Positions 17,996 through 27,510 are shown, numbered from the stretch's first letter. The stretch is 42,405 nucleotides of DNA from Nitrospirota bacterium (GCA_027021335.1 JALUUO010000059.1:1-42405), one strand, 5' to 3'. Notes: generated from the letters alone by a model not told the origin. Numbers and translations are program-made.

Positions 17996-18637
17996 TTATC
18001 TTAATGGGGGCTGGTAAAGAGCAGTTGGAGGTTTTAAGAACTGTTTGATTATCCGGACTCCGGCGGCTTCCATTTCCGCTACGGCACGCTCTGCATCACC
18101 CGGTTTAAGTTCTACAGCTTTGCAGGCCTCCAGAATTACGTTTACTTTGTAACCTAGCTTAATGCCGTCCAGAGCGGTGAATTTAACACAGTAGTCGGTT
18201 GCCAGTCCGGCAAGAAACAGCTCGGTTACTCCCATTGATTTAAGGTATTCGTTCAATCCGGTAGCATCTACGTGATTGTTATCAAAGAACCCCGAGTATG
18301 AATCCACCTCCGGGTTCATACCCTTTCGGATGATTTTATCTCCTGGTTTTAGCTCAAGGCCTTTCTTAAATTCAGCCCCCGGTGTGTTCTGCACGCAGTG
18401 GTCAGGCCAGAGAACCTGTGGCTGTCCGCCTAGTTCAATAATTTCACCAACATTTTTGTTGTGAGATGATGCGAAGCTTTTATGGCCGGCAGGGTGCCAG
18501 TCCTGAGTCGCCACTACCAGGTCGAACCTGTCCCGGATTTTAGTTATTATAGGAATGATTTGATCCCCATCATTTACAGCAAGGGTACCTCCGGGGCAGA
18601 AGTCGTTCTGCACATCTATTATTAATAATGCGTTCAC
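17996..18637 (-). CDS. pncA: Nicotinamidase
   Basis: Converts nicotinamide to nicotinate in the NAD salvage pathway; cytosolic isochorismatase-fold hydrolase. Visible motifs: catalytic Asp8 in LIIDVQNDFCPGGTL, the metal site DWHPAGHKSF, the catalytic Lys in IIRKGMNPEVDSYSGF, the oxyanion/cis-peptide region and catalytic Cys in GLATDYCVKFTALD. The length of 213 residues is normal. It is a single gene, downstream (on the minus strand) of the IS1 debris. An inverted repeat TGTCAAC/GTTGACA lies just after its stop (about 17964-17990), without a T-run. Confidence 0.94.
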   Translation of the reverse strand: MNALLIIDVQNDFCPGGTLAVNDGDQIIPIITKIRDRFDLVVATQDWHPAGHKSFASSHNKNVGEIIELGGQPQVLWPDHCVQNTPGAEFKKGLELKPGDKIIRKGMNPEVDSYSGFFDNNHVDATGLNEYLKSMGVTELFLAGLATDYCVKFTALDGIKLGYKVNVILEACKAVELKPGDAERAVAEMEAAGVRIIKQFLKPPTALYQPPLR

Positions 18638-18686
18638 TTTAGGTGCCCCCTGTTATCTGCCGAGTTAACCCGGCCCAAATACTATT

Positions 18687-19331
18687 GGCACTGTTAATTA
18701 AATATATATTTAAGGTTTCCGTTTCATTTAAGCATTAAAAGCATAACGGATTACTGAAGCATTTTCTTGCTTTTACTGTAACACTTTGACTTCCGTCTTA
18801 GTCTCGCCGGAAAGTGCCGGAACAAACTGCTATAGCCTTCCACCGTATAGGTCTCTTTAGATAGTGTATGCAGCTCTTTTGGTATGAACCGCTCATAATG
18901 TGTCCAGTAGCCAGTCATTATCCTTTCGATGGTTTCATGTTGGATGGCATTCCATAACTGTCGCCCTGTTTCTGTGTCGCGGGAACCCAGTACGCAATGG
19001 AGGAATCCTTTTCCATAGTGATCAACAGCAATCCATATCCAGCGATAGTCTTTTTTGAACCAATATAGGTGTGCATTTCATCCATCTCCACAACTTTACG
19101 CGCTGCGGTTGAACGTAATTCCTCAATCGACTCTCCATATGCTTTAATCCAATTATAAACAGTAACATGACTACACCTCAGGAAGCGACCTATTGAACGA
19201 AAATCTAATCCTTCAAGATACAATTCCAACGCCTGCCGCTTGATCTCGGCACTCTTTCCGCGGTGCTCAACCGTATATCTGTATCCGCATGCTTTACATT
19301 TATGGCGTTGTTTGTCTTTAACAATGCCGTC
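18687..19331 (-). mobile_element. Truncated, decayed IS1-family element
   Basis: On the minus strand this encodes an IS1 transposase lacking its first codons and left end. The visible part begins GIVKDKQRHKCKACGYRYT, continues through LYLEGLDFRSIGRFL (helix-turn-helix region) and VVEMDEMHTYIGSKK (DDE segment), then loses frame in the SYGMPSNMKPSKG tail and resumes in another frame with TYTVEGYSSLFRHFPARLRR. An in-frame stop lies in KKMLQ*SVMLLMLK. The outer end is about GGCACTGTTAATTAA. It directly abuts a regulator remnant at 19332. Not functional. Confidence 0.85.
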
Positions 19332-19538
19332 CTTATTGCCTGATACAGTTGAGCTGTCTTTTCAGATGGTTCCAGACCAAAGGTGGCATGGAGCAGATTA
19401 CGGCAGTTGCGGTACACGGCCAGTGCCTTGGTCCGGTCGCCCTGTCCGGGATCCTGAAAAGACGGCTCCTCGGGTAAACGGCCGGAGAGAGAGGCTGGGA
19501 CGCGTGATCTTGGCGGTGGAAAGGGATTTTTGCTTCAT
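19332..19538 (-). pseudogene. Internally deleted MalT/BTAD-type regulator remnant
   Basis: The minus strand begins MKQKSLSTAKITRPSLS, a start typical of LuxR/MalT-like ATPase regulators. After a two-base slip in a CT run it continues as VYPRSRLFRIPDRA. It then jumps, at a GGACAGGG that both halves share, to GQGDRTKALAVYRNCRN and LLHATFGLEPSEKTAQLYQAI. That second part is almost identical to the C-terminus of the intact BTAD regulator (36271-36390). About 1000 codons are therefore missing. It then runs into truncated IS1. Its ATG overlaps the hpt stop (TAATG), so the parent gene was translationally coupled to hpt. Confidence 0.8.
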
Positions 19539-20059
19539 TAGCCGCTCTTTTTAAAGACTGATATATAAGGCAGGTTCCTGAACTGATTGTCGTAGTCGAG
19601 GCCGTATCCCACAAGGAACTTGTTTGGAACTGTGAAGCCGACGTAATCCAGGGGTACGTTCACCACCCGGCGCTCCTTCTTGTCCAGAAGAGTGCATATC
19701 TTCAAAGATTCCGGTGCACGGCTAAGGAGGTTGTCGCGTATATGATTCAGAGTTAACCCGGTATCCACGATATCTTCCACAAGCAGTACGTGTCTGCCTC
19801 TGACTTGCTCCCTGATGTCGGCATGCACCTTCACTTTGCCACTTGTACTGGACATTACATAACTGGATGCGATTATAAAATCGACTGTGATGGGGACCTG
19901 AATATGCCTTACAAGATCTGAAAAAAACATGAAGGCTCCCTTTAACAGGCCAACGACTACCAGGCTTTTACCGTTATAGTCGTTGGTTATTTCTTCAGCA
20001 AGCTCCCGAATTCTGGTATTGATATTATTTTCGGACAAAAACGGTTTTCCGGTAATCAT
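19538..20059 (-). CDS. hpt: Hypoxanthine phosphoribosyltransferase
   Basis: Purine salvage enzyme that makes IMP or GMP from the base and PRPP in the cytosol. The PRPP-binding motif VLLVEDIVDTGLTL is clear, along with GLLKGAFMFFSDLVRHI, the SSYVMSSTSG flexible loop, and the base-binding end VGYGLDYDNQFRNLPYISV. I place the start at the ATG at 20059 (MITGKPFLSE), because AAAGGAGG sits just ahead of it; the longer frame from a TTG at 20080 would read through that ribosome site. This gives 173 residues, which is normal. Its stop overlaps the start of the regulator remnant. It is divergent from hemW. Confidence 0.94.
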   Translation of the reverse strand: MITGKPFLSENNINTRIRELAEEITNDYNGKSLVVVGLLKGAFMFFSDLVRHIQVPITVDFIIASSYVMSSTSGKVKVHADIREQVRGRHVLLVEDIVDTGLTLNHIRDNLLSRAPESLKICTLLDKKERRVVNVPLDYVGFTVPNKFLVGYGLDYDNQFRNLPYISVFKKSG

Positions 20060-20136
20060 TGTTGCCTCCTTTAGTGTCAAGGTCTAAAAACCCTTGTTTT
20101 AATACTATTCTAGCATGCTGCAGGTTACAATATCAT

Positions 20137-21240
20137 ATGAAGTCGGGTGTTTATTTACATGTTCCTTTTTGTATAGACAAGTGCAACTACTGTGACTTCT
20201 TTTCGGTTCACTGGGACGAGAGACTTAAAGACAGTTACCTGCGGGCACTGGCCCTTGAAGTCGAGTTGCGAGCTAAATCATGCTCAGGACTTGTATTTGA
20301 CACTTTGTTCTTCGGGGGAGGAACACCATCCCTTTTTTCTCCGGCTGATCTGGAGTTTGTTTTCGAGATACTACAGAACCATCTGTCACTTGAGCTTATA
20401 GAGGTTACGGTAGAATGTAATCCTGGAACTGTCTCGGAAGAGTTTTTTAAGGCACTGTCAGGCCTGGGAGTCACAAGGATAAGTTTTGGTGTTCAGTCAT
20501 TTGATGATCAGTTGCTGAAGTTCCTTGGCCGCTCGCATAGCTCGCTCGAGGCGGTCAAGAGCTTAGAGGCGGCAAGAAAATCCGGTTTCGACAATATTGG
20601 CGTTGATCTTATCTACGCAATTCCAGGCCAAACTTCCGTTCAGTGGGAGCAAAGTATTTACCAATCTCTTTCTCTTGGGGTTGAGCACATATCAATTTAC
20701 GAGCTGACGGTTGAAGATGACACGCCGCTGAAGCGAACTCTGAATGCCGGAAAAATCCGGCTCCCAAATGAATCATTGGTAGAACAGATGTATTTTACTG
20801 CGGTTGATCTGCTTGATAAATCTGGGCTTTTCAAATATGAAATATCCAATTTCGCCCGGCATAAAAAACAATGCCTCCATAATATGAACTACTGGGCGCA
20901 TGGGGAGTATTTAGGGCTCGGCCCTTCGGCCCATTCATTTCTAGACGGACACAGGTTTCATAACACGGCGTCACTGCGGCAGTACGTGGAAACTCTTCTT
21001 TGTGGGAAAGATCCCTGTACCGGTATCGAAGAGATTTCTTGTGAAACCGCTGATTTTGAGAGAGTGATGCTCGCTCTGCGCACAAGCGAGGGTGTTGAGT
21101 TGTCAAGCCTGACACCCGGCATGAAAGTGCAGGCCGCTTCGCTTATCAGGGAGGGCCTGCTTAAGAGAAAGGCAGGCAACCTTTGTCTGACTTCAAGAGG
21201 AATCATGCTTTCCAACGAGGTTTTTCTTCGATTTATGTAG
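20137..21240 (+). CDS. hemW: Radical SAM haem chaperone HemW (HemN-like)
   Basis: A radical SAM protein related to oxygen-independent coproporphyrinogen III oxidase. The length (367 residues) and the lack of the HemN N-terminal extension point to HemW, a haem-binding chaperone. The 4Fe-4S motif is CIDKCNYC (Cys12, Cys16, Cys19) in YLHVPFCIDKCNYCDFF. Other motifs: FGGGTPSLFS, VECNPGTV, RISFGVQSFD, GVDLIYAIPGQT, YEISNFAR and the C-terminal domain NYWAHGEYLGLGPSAHSF. The start at 20137 is chosen because the homologous sequence begins there; the frame upstream (from 20059) overlaps the hpt promoter region and has no family resemblance. The ribosome site is weak. Confidence 0.88.
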   Translation: MKSGVYLHVPFCIDKCNYCDFFSVHWDERLKDSYLRALALEVELRAKSCSGLVFDTLFFGGGTPSLFSPADLEFVFEILQNHLSLELIEVTVECNPGTVSEEFFKALSGLGVTRISFGVQSFDDQLLKFLGRSHSSLEAVKSLEAARKSGFDNIGVDLIYAIPGQTSVQWEQSIYQSLSLGVEHISIYELTVEDDTPLKRTLNAGKIRLPNESLVEQMYFTAVDLLDKSGLFKYEISNFARHKKQCLHNMNYWAHGEYLGLGPSAHSFLDGHRFHNTASLRQYVETLLCGKDPCTGIEEISCETADFERVMLALRTSEGVELSSLTPGMKVQAASLIREGLLKRKAGNLCLTSRGIMLSNEVFLRFM

Positions 21241-21338
21241 TCTGTTTTGCCATTTTCATCAGGATTTTTATGTTCATTTCTGTTGATTCCGGGTTTACTA
21301 ACAAAGACGTGAGTGTTATACTTTTTAGATTTTTTAAT

Positions 21339-21367
21339 TTTATTGACTTTATCTAACAAATTATAAT
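21339..21367 (+). promoter_or_regulatory. Candidate promoter of the bamA-msbA run
   Basis: A perfect TATAAT at 21362-21367, with TTTATT 17 bases upstream. The predicted start of transcription falls only about 7 bases before the bamA ATG, and no ribosome site is visible, so the message may be nearly leaderless or another promoter lies upstream. Confidence 0.35.
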
Positions 21368-21380
21368 TCATACTCTTTTA

Positions 21381-23675
21381 ATGAAAAAAAATGTGTTTGG
21401 AAAAATATCTCTGTTTATTTTTTTTGTTACTGCCATGGCATGGGGAGCGCAAGAAACTTTGGCCATTTCCGGGGGGATCGAGGGCGAACCGGTTGTAAAA
21501 TCTATCAAAGTAGAGGGTAATAAGAAAATCGACACGCAAAGCATCAAGGCTAAGCTGTCCACCAAAGTCGGCGAACCTCTTTCGATGGAAACAGTCAGGC
21601 AGGATATACGTACGCTTTACGAGATTGGGTACTTTGATGATGTTAGGGTGGATGTTGACCAAAGCCCTGAAGGAGGGGTAATACTGTATTTCGTGCTTGT
21701 TGAAAAACCGTCTCTTACAAAGGTCGAGTTTGCCGGCAACAAGGAGCTCTCCGAAGAAAAAATCAAAGAGCATGTTCTGCTTTCCCCCGGCGCTATGGCT
21801 GACTCCAGGCTTATTGATGACAATGCCGAGAAAATACGGCTTTTTTACGAAACAGAGGGATATTGGCAGGTGTCGGTATTTCCGATTTTAAGAATTATTT
21901 CGAAAGACGAGGCAACAGTCACCTTCCAGATAGATGAGGGAGAGAAGGTCAAGGTGAAAAAAATCACTTTTGAAGGCAACAAGGCATTGAGTGAATCTGA
22001 AATACTCGCTGTTATGGAAACGAAGCCTGCCGGGTTACTTTCATTTATAACAGGTTCCGGCAAGTATGTTCGCGAAGCAATGCGCAATGATCTGGAACGT
22101 ATTAAGAACCTTTACCATAACAACGGCTACATTGCCGTCAAGGTTGCCGAACCCGTAATCGATCTGTCTGATGATCTTAAGAGCATGGAAATCAGTATCA
22201 GTATAAATGAAGGAGATTTGTTTTATACCGGAACTGTTTCCGTCACCGGTCCTGAAAAGATTCAGCGTTCAAAGATTGAAGAGCTGATCAAGTTGAAAAG
22301 CGGTGATATTTTCAGGGGCAACCTTCTTAGGTCGGATATTATTGCAATAACCGACTATTACTCGGACAGGGGCTATGCTTTTGCCGACGTGGTACCTGAT
22401 CTGAATGTTTTGCAGGAAGAAAAAATCGTTAATATCGTGATAAACATCGCCGAAAATTCGCTTGTTCGTGTCGGCAAATTAAACATACTCGGCAATGAGG
22501 TTACGCGTGATAAAGTTATCCGCCGTGAGGTCAGGTTGAATGAGGGTGATATTTACCTCCCAAGGCTGCTTAGACGAAGCTATGAACGGATAAACAATCT
22601 TAACTATTTCAATACCGTTGAACTGGTACCAAAGCCCAGGCCCGAAGAGGGTTTAATGGATCTTGACATAAAAGTTGATGAACGTTCCACGGGCAGCATG
22701 ACAATGGGCGGCGGATACAGTTCTATTGACGGCCTTTTGGCCACTGTCGAAATCGTTGAGGGCAACCTGTTTGGACGTGGATATACCCTGAAACTAAAAG
22801 GAGAAAAAAGCGGTAGAACCAACAGTTACTCTTTATCTTTTAAAGAACCCTGGTTGAACGACAAGCCGATTTCCCTAAACACAAGCATTTATGACCAGCA
22901 GCGTTACTACTTTGACTACAGCAGGCGTGCCAAGGGATTTGGCGTTACGGTCGGCAAGGAACTCTCTGAGTATGTAAGGGGTAGCATAGGTTACAACCTG
23001 GAAAGTGTCGATATAATAGATGTTTCTGAAGACGCCTCAATAATTATTAAGCAGCAGGGCGAGTGGGGTAAAAGAACTACAAGCAAGGTATCGCTTTCGC
23101 TTTTGCGTGACTCCAGGGATAACTATCTTTATCCGCGAAAAGGCAGCCGTAACTCTATATCTGTGGCTTTTGCCGGAGTCGGAGGTGAGAACGCTTTTTA
23201 CAGAACGGTTCTTGACTCAAGCCTGCATTTCCCGCTTTTTAAGAACTCTGCATTTTCAATCCGCAGCCGGCTTGGTCTGGCTGAAGGCCTCTTTGGAGAA
23301 GAACTGCCGCTATACGAGCGTTTCTATGTTGGCGGGGTTTACACTGTCAGGGGACTGGATTATGGAGCGGCCGGACCTCTTGATAAAGAAACAGGGGAGG
23401 AATTCGGTGGTAACAAAGAGTTGATATTTAATGTAGAATATACAACTCCGCTTGTTTTGTCAGCCCAGCTTTACGGCGTGATCTTTTACGACATCGGAGC
23501 TGGATTTGACGATAACGAGAACATTGCATGGGATGGCCTCAGGCATGGTGCTGGTTTTGGCTTCCGGTGGATCTCTCCCATCGGCCCGTTACGTCTTGAG
23601 TGGGGCAAAAACCTATACAGGAAGGGTAATGAGCCTGGCAACAGGTGGGAGTTTACTTTTGGAACGTTTTTCTAG
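21381..23675 (+). CDS. bamA: Outer membrane protein assembly factor BamA
   Basis: Omp85-family core of the BAM machine that inserts beta-barrel proteins into the outer membrane. The 764-residue protein has a signal peptide (KISLFIFFVTAMAWGAQETLA), five POTRA domains (about 35-410, first one starting VVKSIKVEGNKKIDTQSI, later ones at VEFAGNKELSEEKI, ITFEGNKALSESEI, VSVTGPEKIQRSKI, LNILGNEVTRDKVI), and a 16-strand barrel. The barrel shows LSLLRDSRDNYLYPRKGSR and the loop 6 motif VRGLDYGAAGP, and ends in a C-terminal Phe (FTFGTFF), the usual assembly signal. It heads the outer membrane/lipid A run, a common arrangement. No Shine-Dalgarno is evident. Confidence 0.95.
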   Translation: MKKNVFGKISLFIFFVTAMAWGAQETLAISGGIEGEPVVKSIKVEGNKKIDTQSIKAKLSTKVGEPLSMETVRQDIRTLYEIGYFDDVRVDVDQSPEGGVILYFVLVEKPSLTKVEFAGNKELSEEKIKEHVLLSPGAMADSRLIDDNAEKIRLFYETEGYWQVSVFPILRIISKDEATVTFQIDEGEKVKVKKITFEGNKALSESEILAVMETKPAGLLSFITGSGKYVREAMRNDLERIKNLYHNNGYIAVKVAEPVIDLSDDLKSMEISISINEGDLFYTGTVSVTGPEKIQRSKIEELIKLKSGDIFRGNLLRSDIIAITDYYSDRGYAFADVVPDLNVLQEEKIVNIVINIAENSLVRVGKLNILGNEVTRDKVIRREVRLNEGDIYLPRLLRRSYERINNLNYFNTVELVPKPRPEEGLMDLDIKVDERSTGSMTMGGGYSSIDGLLATVEIVEGNLFGRGYTLKLKGEKSGRTNSYSLSFKEPWLNDKPISLNTSIYDQQRYYFDYSRRAKGFGVTVGKELSEYVRGSIGYNLESVDIIDVSEDASIIIKQQGEWGKRTTSKVSLSLLRDSRDNYLYPRKGSRNSISVAFAGVGGENAFYRTVLDSSLHFPLFKNSAFSIRSRLGLAEGLFGEELPLYERFYVGGVYTVRGLDYGAAGPLDKETGEEFGGNKELIFNVEYTTPLVLSAQLYGVIFYDIGAGFDDNENIAWDGLRHGAGFGFRWISPIGPLRLEWGKNLYRKGNEPGNRWEFTFGTFF

Positions 23676-23772
23676 GTTTGTATTTTTTATTTAGATTAGA
23701 AGTAGAAGTACTTTTATTAAAACATAGACGGACACAAAGGTTCGTTTCTACGCTATAGAAGGGGGAAAAAGT

Positions 23773-24318
23773 ATGGAAAATCTTAAAAAGATGTTTTTTG
23801 TGGTTTCGGCGATTTTGCTTCTAGGATTGTTTCAGAGCGCTTCCGCCGGGGAGGTTAAGGCAGAGGCAGGGCTCAAAATAGCGTCTGTGGATCTACAAAG
23901 GGCATTAAATGACTCCGAGGAGGGAAAATCTGCAAACGAAAAGCTTAATAAAACAGTGCTTAAAAAACAGAAAACCATCAGTGATATGGAGGAGAAGATA
24001 AAAAGTCTGCAGGACCAGGTAAAAAAGCAGAGGCACCTGTTTACAGAGGAAGGTCTTAAAACAAAAGAGGAAGAGATAGAACGTCTCCTGCGCAACTACA
24101 AACGTCTGGTCACGGATGCTCAGGATGAGCTTCAGAAAGAGGAGCAGCGAATGATTAAGTCGCTGATGTTAAAAATTCATGAGGTTGTGAAGAAGATCGG
24201 TAAACGGGACGGTTACTCAATAATTTTCGAGAACAACGCATCGAGAATCCTCTATGCGGATAAAAGCATAGATATTACCGATCAGGTGATCGAGCTTTTT
24301 AACAAGAGCAGTAAGTGA
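23773..24318 (+). CDS. OmpH/Skp-family periplasmic chaperone
   Basis: Skp-like holdase that carries unfolded outer membrane proteins across the periplasm to BamA. The 181-residue protein has a signal peptide ([19 protein letters not shown], cut near Ala26), the family opening [19 protein letters not shown], a long charged coiled-coil hairpin (about 55-145, with [16 protein letters not shown] and [20 protein letters not shown]) and the closing strand [22 protein letters not shown]. An AGAAGGGGG precedes the ATG. Its TGA overlaps the lpxD ATG. Placed between bamA and lpxD, as in many Gram-negative bacteria. Confidence 0.9.
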   Translation: MENLKKMFFVVSAILLLGLFQSASAGEVKAEAGLKIASVDLQRALNDSEEGKSANEKLNKTVLKKQKTISDMEEKIKSLQDQVKKQRHLFTEEGLKTKEEEIERLLRNYKRLVTDAQDELQKEEQRMIKSLMLKIHEVVKKIGKRDGYSIIFENNASRILYADKSIDITDQVIELFNKSSK

Positions 24319-25367
24319 TGCGATTATACGACCTGGCTTCCACTATAGGCGGAAAACTTCTTGCGGACGATCATGACGCGCAGATTACAGGCGCTGCTTC
24401 ACTTGAAGAGGCAGGCAATGGCGACGTAACCTATCTGGATTCGACAAAGTTTATAGGGCTTGCCGAAAAAACCAGGGCCACAGCAGTGATAGTTGCCGAG
24501 AGTATAAATATTCCGGGCAAGAATCTTATAACGGTGGAAAATCCGAAGCTTGGGTTTGCGCGTGCTATCGAGGCCCTTCTGCCTTATTTGCGTCCGGCAA
24601 CCGGTGGAGGAATATCTTCTGAGGCTTTTATCGGTGAAGGTGTGGAACTTGGCGAAGATGTCGGTATTGCCCCTTCCGCACACCTGGAGTCCGGTGTTAA
24701 AATTGGCGATCGTACGGCTATTTATCCCGGTGTATATCTTGGCCGGAATGTCAGTGTGGGTTCTGATTGCGTTTTATTTCCTAACGCTGTTGTGATGGAT
24801 GGGTGCCGCATAGGCGCAAGGGTAACTCTGCACGCAGGGTCAGTTATAGGCAGCGACGGCTTTGGTTATGTTACAGACTCTGGCCGGCACCACAAGATTC
24901 CGCAGGTTGGCATTGTAGTGATAGAGGACGATGTGGAGATAGGAGCGAACTCAACAGTTGACAGAGCTACAGTCGGAGCTACGGTTATAGGCTCTGGTAC
25001 AAAGCTGGACAACTTGATTCAGGTGGCACATAACGTAAAGATCGGGTCTGGATGCCTTTTGGCCTCCCAGGTGGGAATTGCCGGCAGCTCAACGTTGGGT
25101 GACTATGTAATGTTTGGTGGACAGGTCGGTGTTGCTGATCATGTCTCGATAGGTGACCGTGTTATGGTCGGAGCTCAGTCGGGTATTGCAAAAGACGTTC
25201 AAAGCGGCTTGGTGGTTTCAGGTTCCCCCACTTTTGCCCATCGTGACTGGATTAGGGCAAACCTGGTTTTTCAGAGGCTTCCGGATGTCGAAAAAAGACT
25301 TAGAGCCCTTGAAAAAACTCTTGATGGGCTCAAAACAGATAAAGATAAATCAGGAGAAAAAACATGA
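24318..25367 (+). CDS. lpxD: UDP-3-O-(acyl)glucosamine N-acyltransferase
   Basis: Third step of lipid A synthesis: transfers an acyl chain from ACP to the 2-amino group of the sugar. The N-terminal uridine-binding domain (about 1-100) is followed by a left-handed beta-helix of hexapeptide repeats ([31 protein letters not shown] and so on). The catalytic His is in [11 protein letters not shown], and a GSDGFGY motif precedes it. The C-terminal helix is charged ([16 protein letters not shown]). I use the ATG at 24318, which overlaps the ompH stop (TGATG), not the GTG three bases earlier. 349 residues is normal. Confidence 0.95.
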   Translation: MRLYDLASTIGGKLLADDHDAQITGAASLEEAGNGDVTYLDSTKFIGLAEKTRATAVIVAESINIPGKNLITVENPKLGFARAIEALLPYLRPATGGGISSEAFIGEGVELGEDVGIAPSAHLESGVKIGDRTAIYPGVYLGRNVSVGSDCVLFPNAVVMDGCRIGARVTLHAGSVIGSDGFGYVTDSGRHHKIPQVGIVVIEDDVEIGANSTVDRATVGATVIGSGTKLDNLIQVAHNVKIGSGCLLASQVGIAGSSTLGDYVMFGGQVGVADHVSIGDRVMVGAQSGIAKDVQSGLVVSGSPTFAHRDWIRANLVFQRLPDVEKRLRALEKTLDGLKTDKDKSGEKT

Positions 25368-25798
25368 TTATGGACGTAAATCAGATAAAGCAGGCATTGC
25401 CTCATCGTTATCCGTTTCTTCTTGTTGACCGAATCATAGAAATAGATCCTGGCAAAGCGATTACAGGCATAAAAAATGTTACTGTTAATGAGCAATTTTT
25501 TGAGGGACATTTCCCGGGAAAACCAATCATGCCTGGTGTGCTTCAGGTTGAAGCGCTTGCACAAGCTGCCGGTGTTCTGGTGACAAATTCCGGAATTGAT
25601 GGCAATATGGTCTACTTTATGAGCATGGATAAAGTGAAGTTCCGGAAGCCTGTTGTTCCGGGAGACCGGTTGGTTTTGAAGGTTGCCGTAAGTCACAACA
25701 GGGGTAAAGTCTGGAAGTTCAAGGGTGAAGCTTTTGTAGATGAATCTCTGGTTTCCGAGGCGGAGTTTACTGCCATGGTTTCAAGTGAGGAGTTTTGA
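25364..25798 (+). CDS. fabZ: 3-hydroxyacyl-ACP dehydratase FabZ
   Basis: Dehydrates 3-hydroxyacyl-ACP in fatty acid elongation, and competes with LpxA/LpxD for hydroxyacyl-ACP, which explains its place here. The hot-dog-fold active site [20 protein letters not shown] contains the catalytic His and Glu; [14 protein letters not shown] at the N-terminus is typical. 144 residues. The start overlaps the lpxD stop (ATGA) and follows GGAGA; a second ATG two codons on is possible. The stop overlaps the lpxA start. Confidence 0.95.
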   Translation: MIMDVNQIKQALPHRYPFLLVDRIIEIDPGKAITGIKNVTVNEQFFEGHFPGKPIMPGVLQVEALAQAAGVLVTNSGIDGNMVYFMSMDKVKFRKPVVPGDRLVLKVAVSHNRGKVWKFKGEAFVDESLVSEAEFTAMVSSEEF

Positions 25799-26580
25799 TG
25801 CGCAAGTTTGTTCATCCTACGGCGATAGTAAACAAAGGAGCCAAGCTGGGCACAGGAGTGCAGGTGGGGCCGTTTTGCGTTATCGGCGGGGATGTAAGCA
25901 TAGACAGCGACACCAGGTTGCATGGGCATGTAACAATAGATGGTCATACAAAAATAGGCTCTGCATGCGAAATATTCCCCTATACCAGTATAGGGCTTCC
26001 TCCGCAGGACGTGAGATACAAAGGAGAGGATACTCTCCTGGTTATAGGTGATCGCAATATAATACGTGAGTATGTTTCTATCCACAGGGCATCCAGCAGT
26101 GGCGATGCCGTAACCAGGGTCGGCAATGATAATTTTATTATGGCCTACTGTCACATAGCCCATAATTGCACGCTTGGAAACGGAATTATAATGGCAAACG
26201 CCGCAACTCTTGCCGGGCATTCATCTATCCAGGATCAAGCTGTTATAGGCGGAATTGTTGCTGTTCACCAGTTTACCAGGATCGGTGCATATGCGATAGT
26301 GGGCGGCTTCAGCGGTGTGGCGCAAGATGTGCCTCCTTATATGATGGCTTCAGGGGCCAGGGCCAAGCTCTATGGTCCGAACCTCGTGGGACTCAAAAGA
26401 GCCGGCTTTTCACATCAGAAAATCGCACTTATTAAGAAAGCCTATAAGATCATCTCCAAGTCAAAACTCTCGCTTAAAGAAGCTCTTAAGGAGACTCAAA
26501 CTCAAATACATGATTCGCCCGAAGTTGATGCCCTGGTGGAGTTCATATCGGCCAAGAGCCCCAGGGGAGTGCTTCGTTAA
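25798..26580 (+). CDS. lpxA: Acyl-ACP:UDP-sugar O/N-acyltransferase LpxA
   Basis: First acyltransferase of lipid A synthesis. 260 residues: a left-handed beta-helix of hexapeptide repeats starting at IHPTA-like VHPTAIVNKGAKLG, the catalytic His in MAYCHIAHNCTLGN, LAGHSSI, the GGIVAVHQFTRIGAYAIVGG stretch, and a helical C-terminus (LSLKEALKETQ). The ATG at 25798 follows AGGAG and overlaps the fabZ TGA. Because gnnA and gnnB lie just downstream, this LpxA may act on UDP-GlcNAc3N, adding an amide-linked rather than ester-linked chain. That is inference from the Acidithiobacillus and Leptospira pathways. Confidence 0.95.
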   Translation: MRKFVHPTAIVNKGAKLGTGVQVGPFCVIGGDVSIDSDTRLHGHVTIDGHTKIGSACEIFPYTSIGLPPQDVRYKGEDTLLVIGDRNIIREYVSIHRASSSGDAVTRVGNDNFIMAYCHIAHNCTLGNGIIMANAATLAGHSSIQDQAVIGGIVAVHQFTRIGAYAIVGGFSGVAQDVPPYMMASGARAKLYGPNLVGLKRAGFSHQKIALIKKAYKIISKSKLSLKEALKETQTQIHDSPEVDALVEFISAKSPRGVLR

Positions 26581-26625
26581 TAAATAAAAAACTAAAAAAA
26601 CTAAAAAAAACTAAAAAATAATGAA
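26581..26625. repeat. A-rich short repeat between lpxA and lpxI
   Basis: Three or four imperfect copies of an AAAAAACT unit in a row, ending AAAAAATAATG. It fills most of the only sizeable gap in the lpx run. Confidence 0.5.
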
Positions 26626-26649
26626 TTATAAATTTACCAGGTATACGGC

Positions 26650-27510
26650 TTGAGTGCTTCTACTTCAGAAGCCGCACCAGTGGTTTCCGACGGCAGGATG
26701 ATAGGTCTTATTGCCGGAAGCGGTGAACTGCCGTTTGCTGTTGCGGCCGGAGTAAGAGCCGGTGGATTCGGTCTTGTTGTTTTTGCCCTAAAAGGTCTTG
26801 CCGAGGACGGCCTGGCTGCTCTAGCCGACCAATATCAACCTGTCGAGGTAGGGAAACTCGGCAAGCTTATTACCGCAATAAAAAAGAGTGGTGTCCAGCA
26901 GGTAGTTCTTGCCGGTAAAGTATCAAAAACCCTGCTTTATAAGATGAACATTGTGCCGGATGTCCGGGCTGTAAAATTCCTGTTTTCATTGAAAGACCGG
27001 AAGGACGACACCATAATGGAGGCATTTCTGGGCGAACTCGAGACCGAGGGGGTGAGTGTTGTGGCGACCACGGCTTTTACCCAGTCACTTCTTGCTCCGT
27101 CCGGGTGCTTTACCAAACGGACTCTTAGCAAGGGTGAGCTTAAGGATGTACGTTTTGGGGCCGGCTTGGCCAGGGAGATCGGAAGACTTGATATCGGTCA
27201 AACAGTTGTTGTTAAGAACCGGGCCGTAATGGCCGTTGAAGCGATCGAAGGCACTGACGAGGCTATAAAAAGAGGCGGAGCCCTGGCTAATAAAAAAGGC
27301 GCTGTGGTGGTTAAGACGGCCAAACCGAACCAGGACCTCAGGTTTGATGTGCCGGTGGTAGGCATAGAAACACTTAAAAGTATGAAAGCTGCAGGTGCCT
27401 CTGTTTTGGCTGTTGAGGCTGGCAGGGTAATCATTGTTGATAAAGAAGATGTGATCAAGATGGCGGATTCACTTGGAATTTCAGTAATGGGTTTTGATGA
27501 CTTTAAATGA
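26650..27510 (+). CDS. lpxI: UDP-2,3-diacylglucosamine pyrophosphatase LpxI
   Basis: Hydrolyses UDP-diacylglucosamine to lipid X, replacing LpxH in some proteobacterial lineages. The 286-residue frame carries the LpxI (DUF1009) pattern: MIGLIAGSGELPFAVAAGVR, GKLGKLITAIKKSGVQQVVLAGKV, the metal-binding region LKDRKDDTIMEAFLGELE, GQTVVVKNRAVMAVEAIEGTDEA, and a C-terminal VPVVGIETLKSM. The start is uncertain: a TTG at 26650 with a weak AGGT ahead of it, or the ATG at 26698 where family similarity begins. Its stop overlaps the gnnA start. Confidence 0.9.
   Translation: MSASTSEAAPVVSDGRMIGLIAGSGELPFAVAAGVRAGGFGLVVFALKGLAEDGLAALADQYQPVEVGKLGKLITAIKKSGVQQVVLAGKVSKTLLYKMNIVPDVRAVKFLFSLKDRKDDTIMEAFLGELETEGVSVVATTAFTQSLLAPSGCFTKRTLSKGELKDVRFGAGLAREIGRLDIGQTVVVKNRAVMAVEAIEGTDEAIKRGGALANKKGAVVVKTAKPNQDLRFDVPVVGIETLKSMKAAGASVLAVEAGRVIIVDKEDVIKMADSLGISVMGFDDFK

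Noticed and set aside
19240-19554. 104-codon plus-strand frame across the IS1/regulator junction
   Set aside because: Antisense to both the transposase and the regulator remnant; composition explained by them.
20059-20136. 26-codon N-terminal extension of hemW
   Set aside because: It overlaps the hpt leader, lacks family similarity, and HemW proteins begin near the ATG at 20137.
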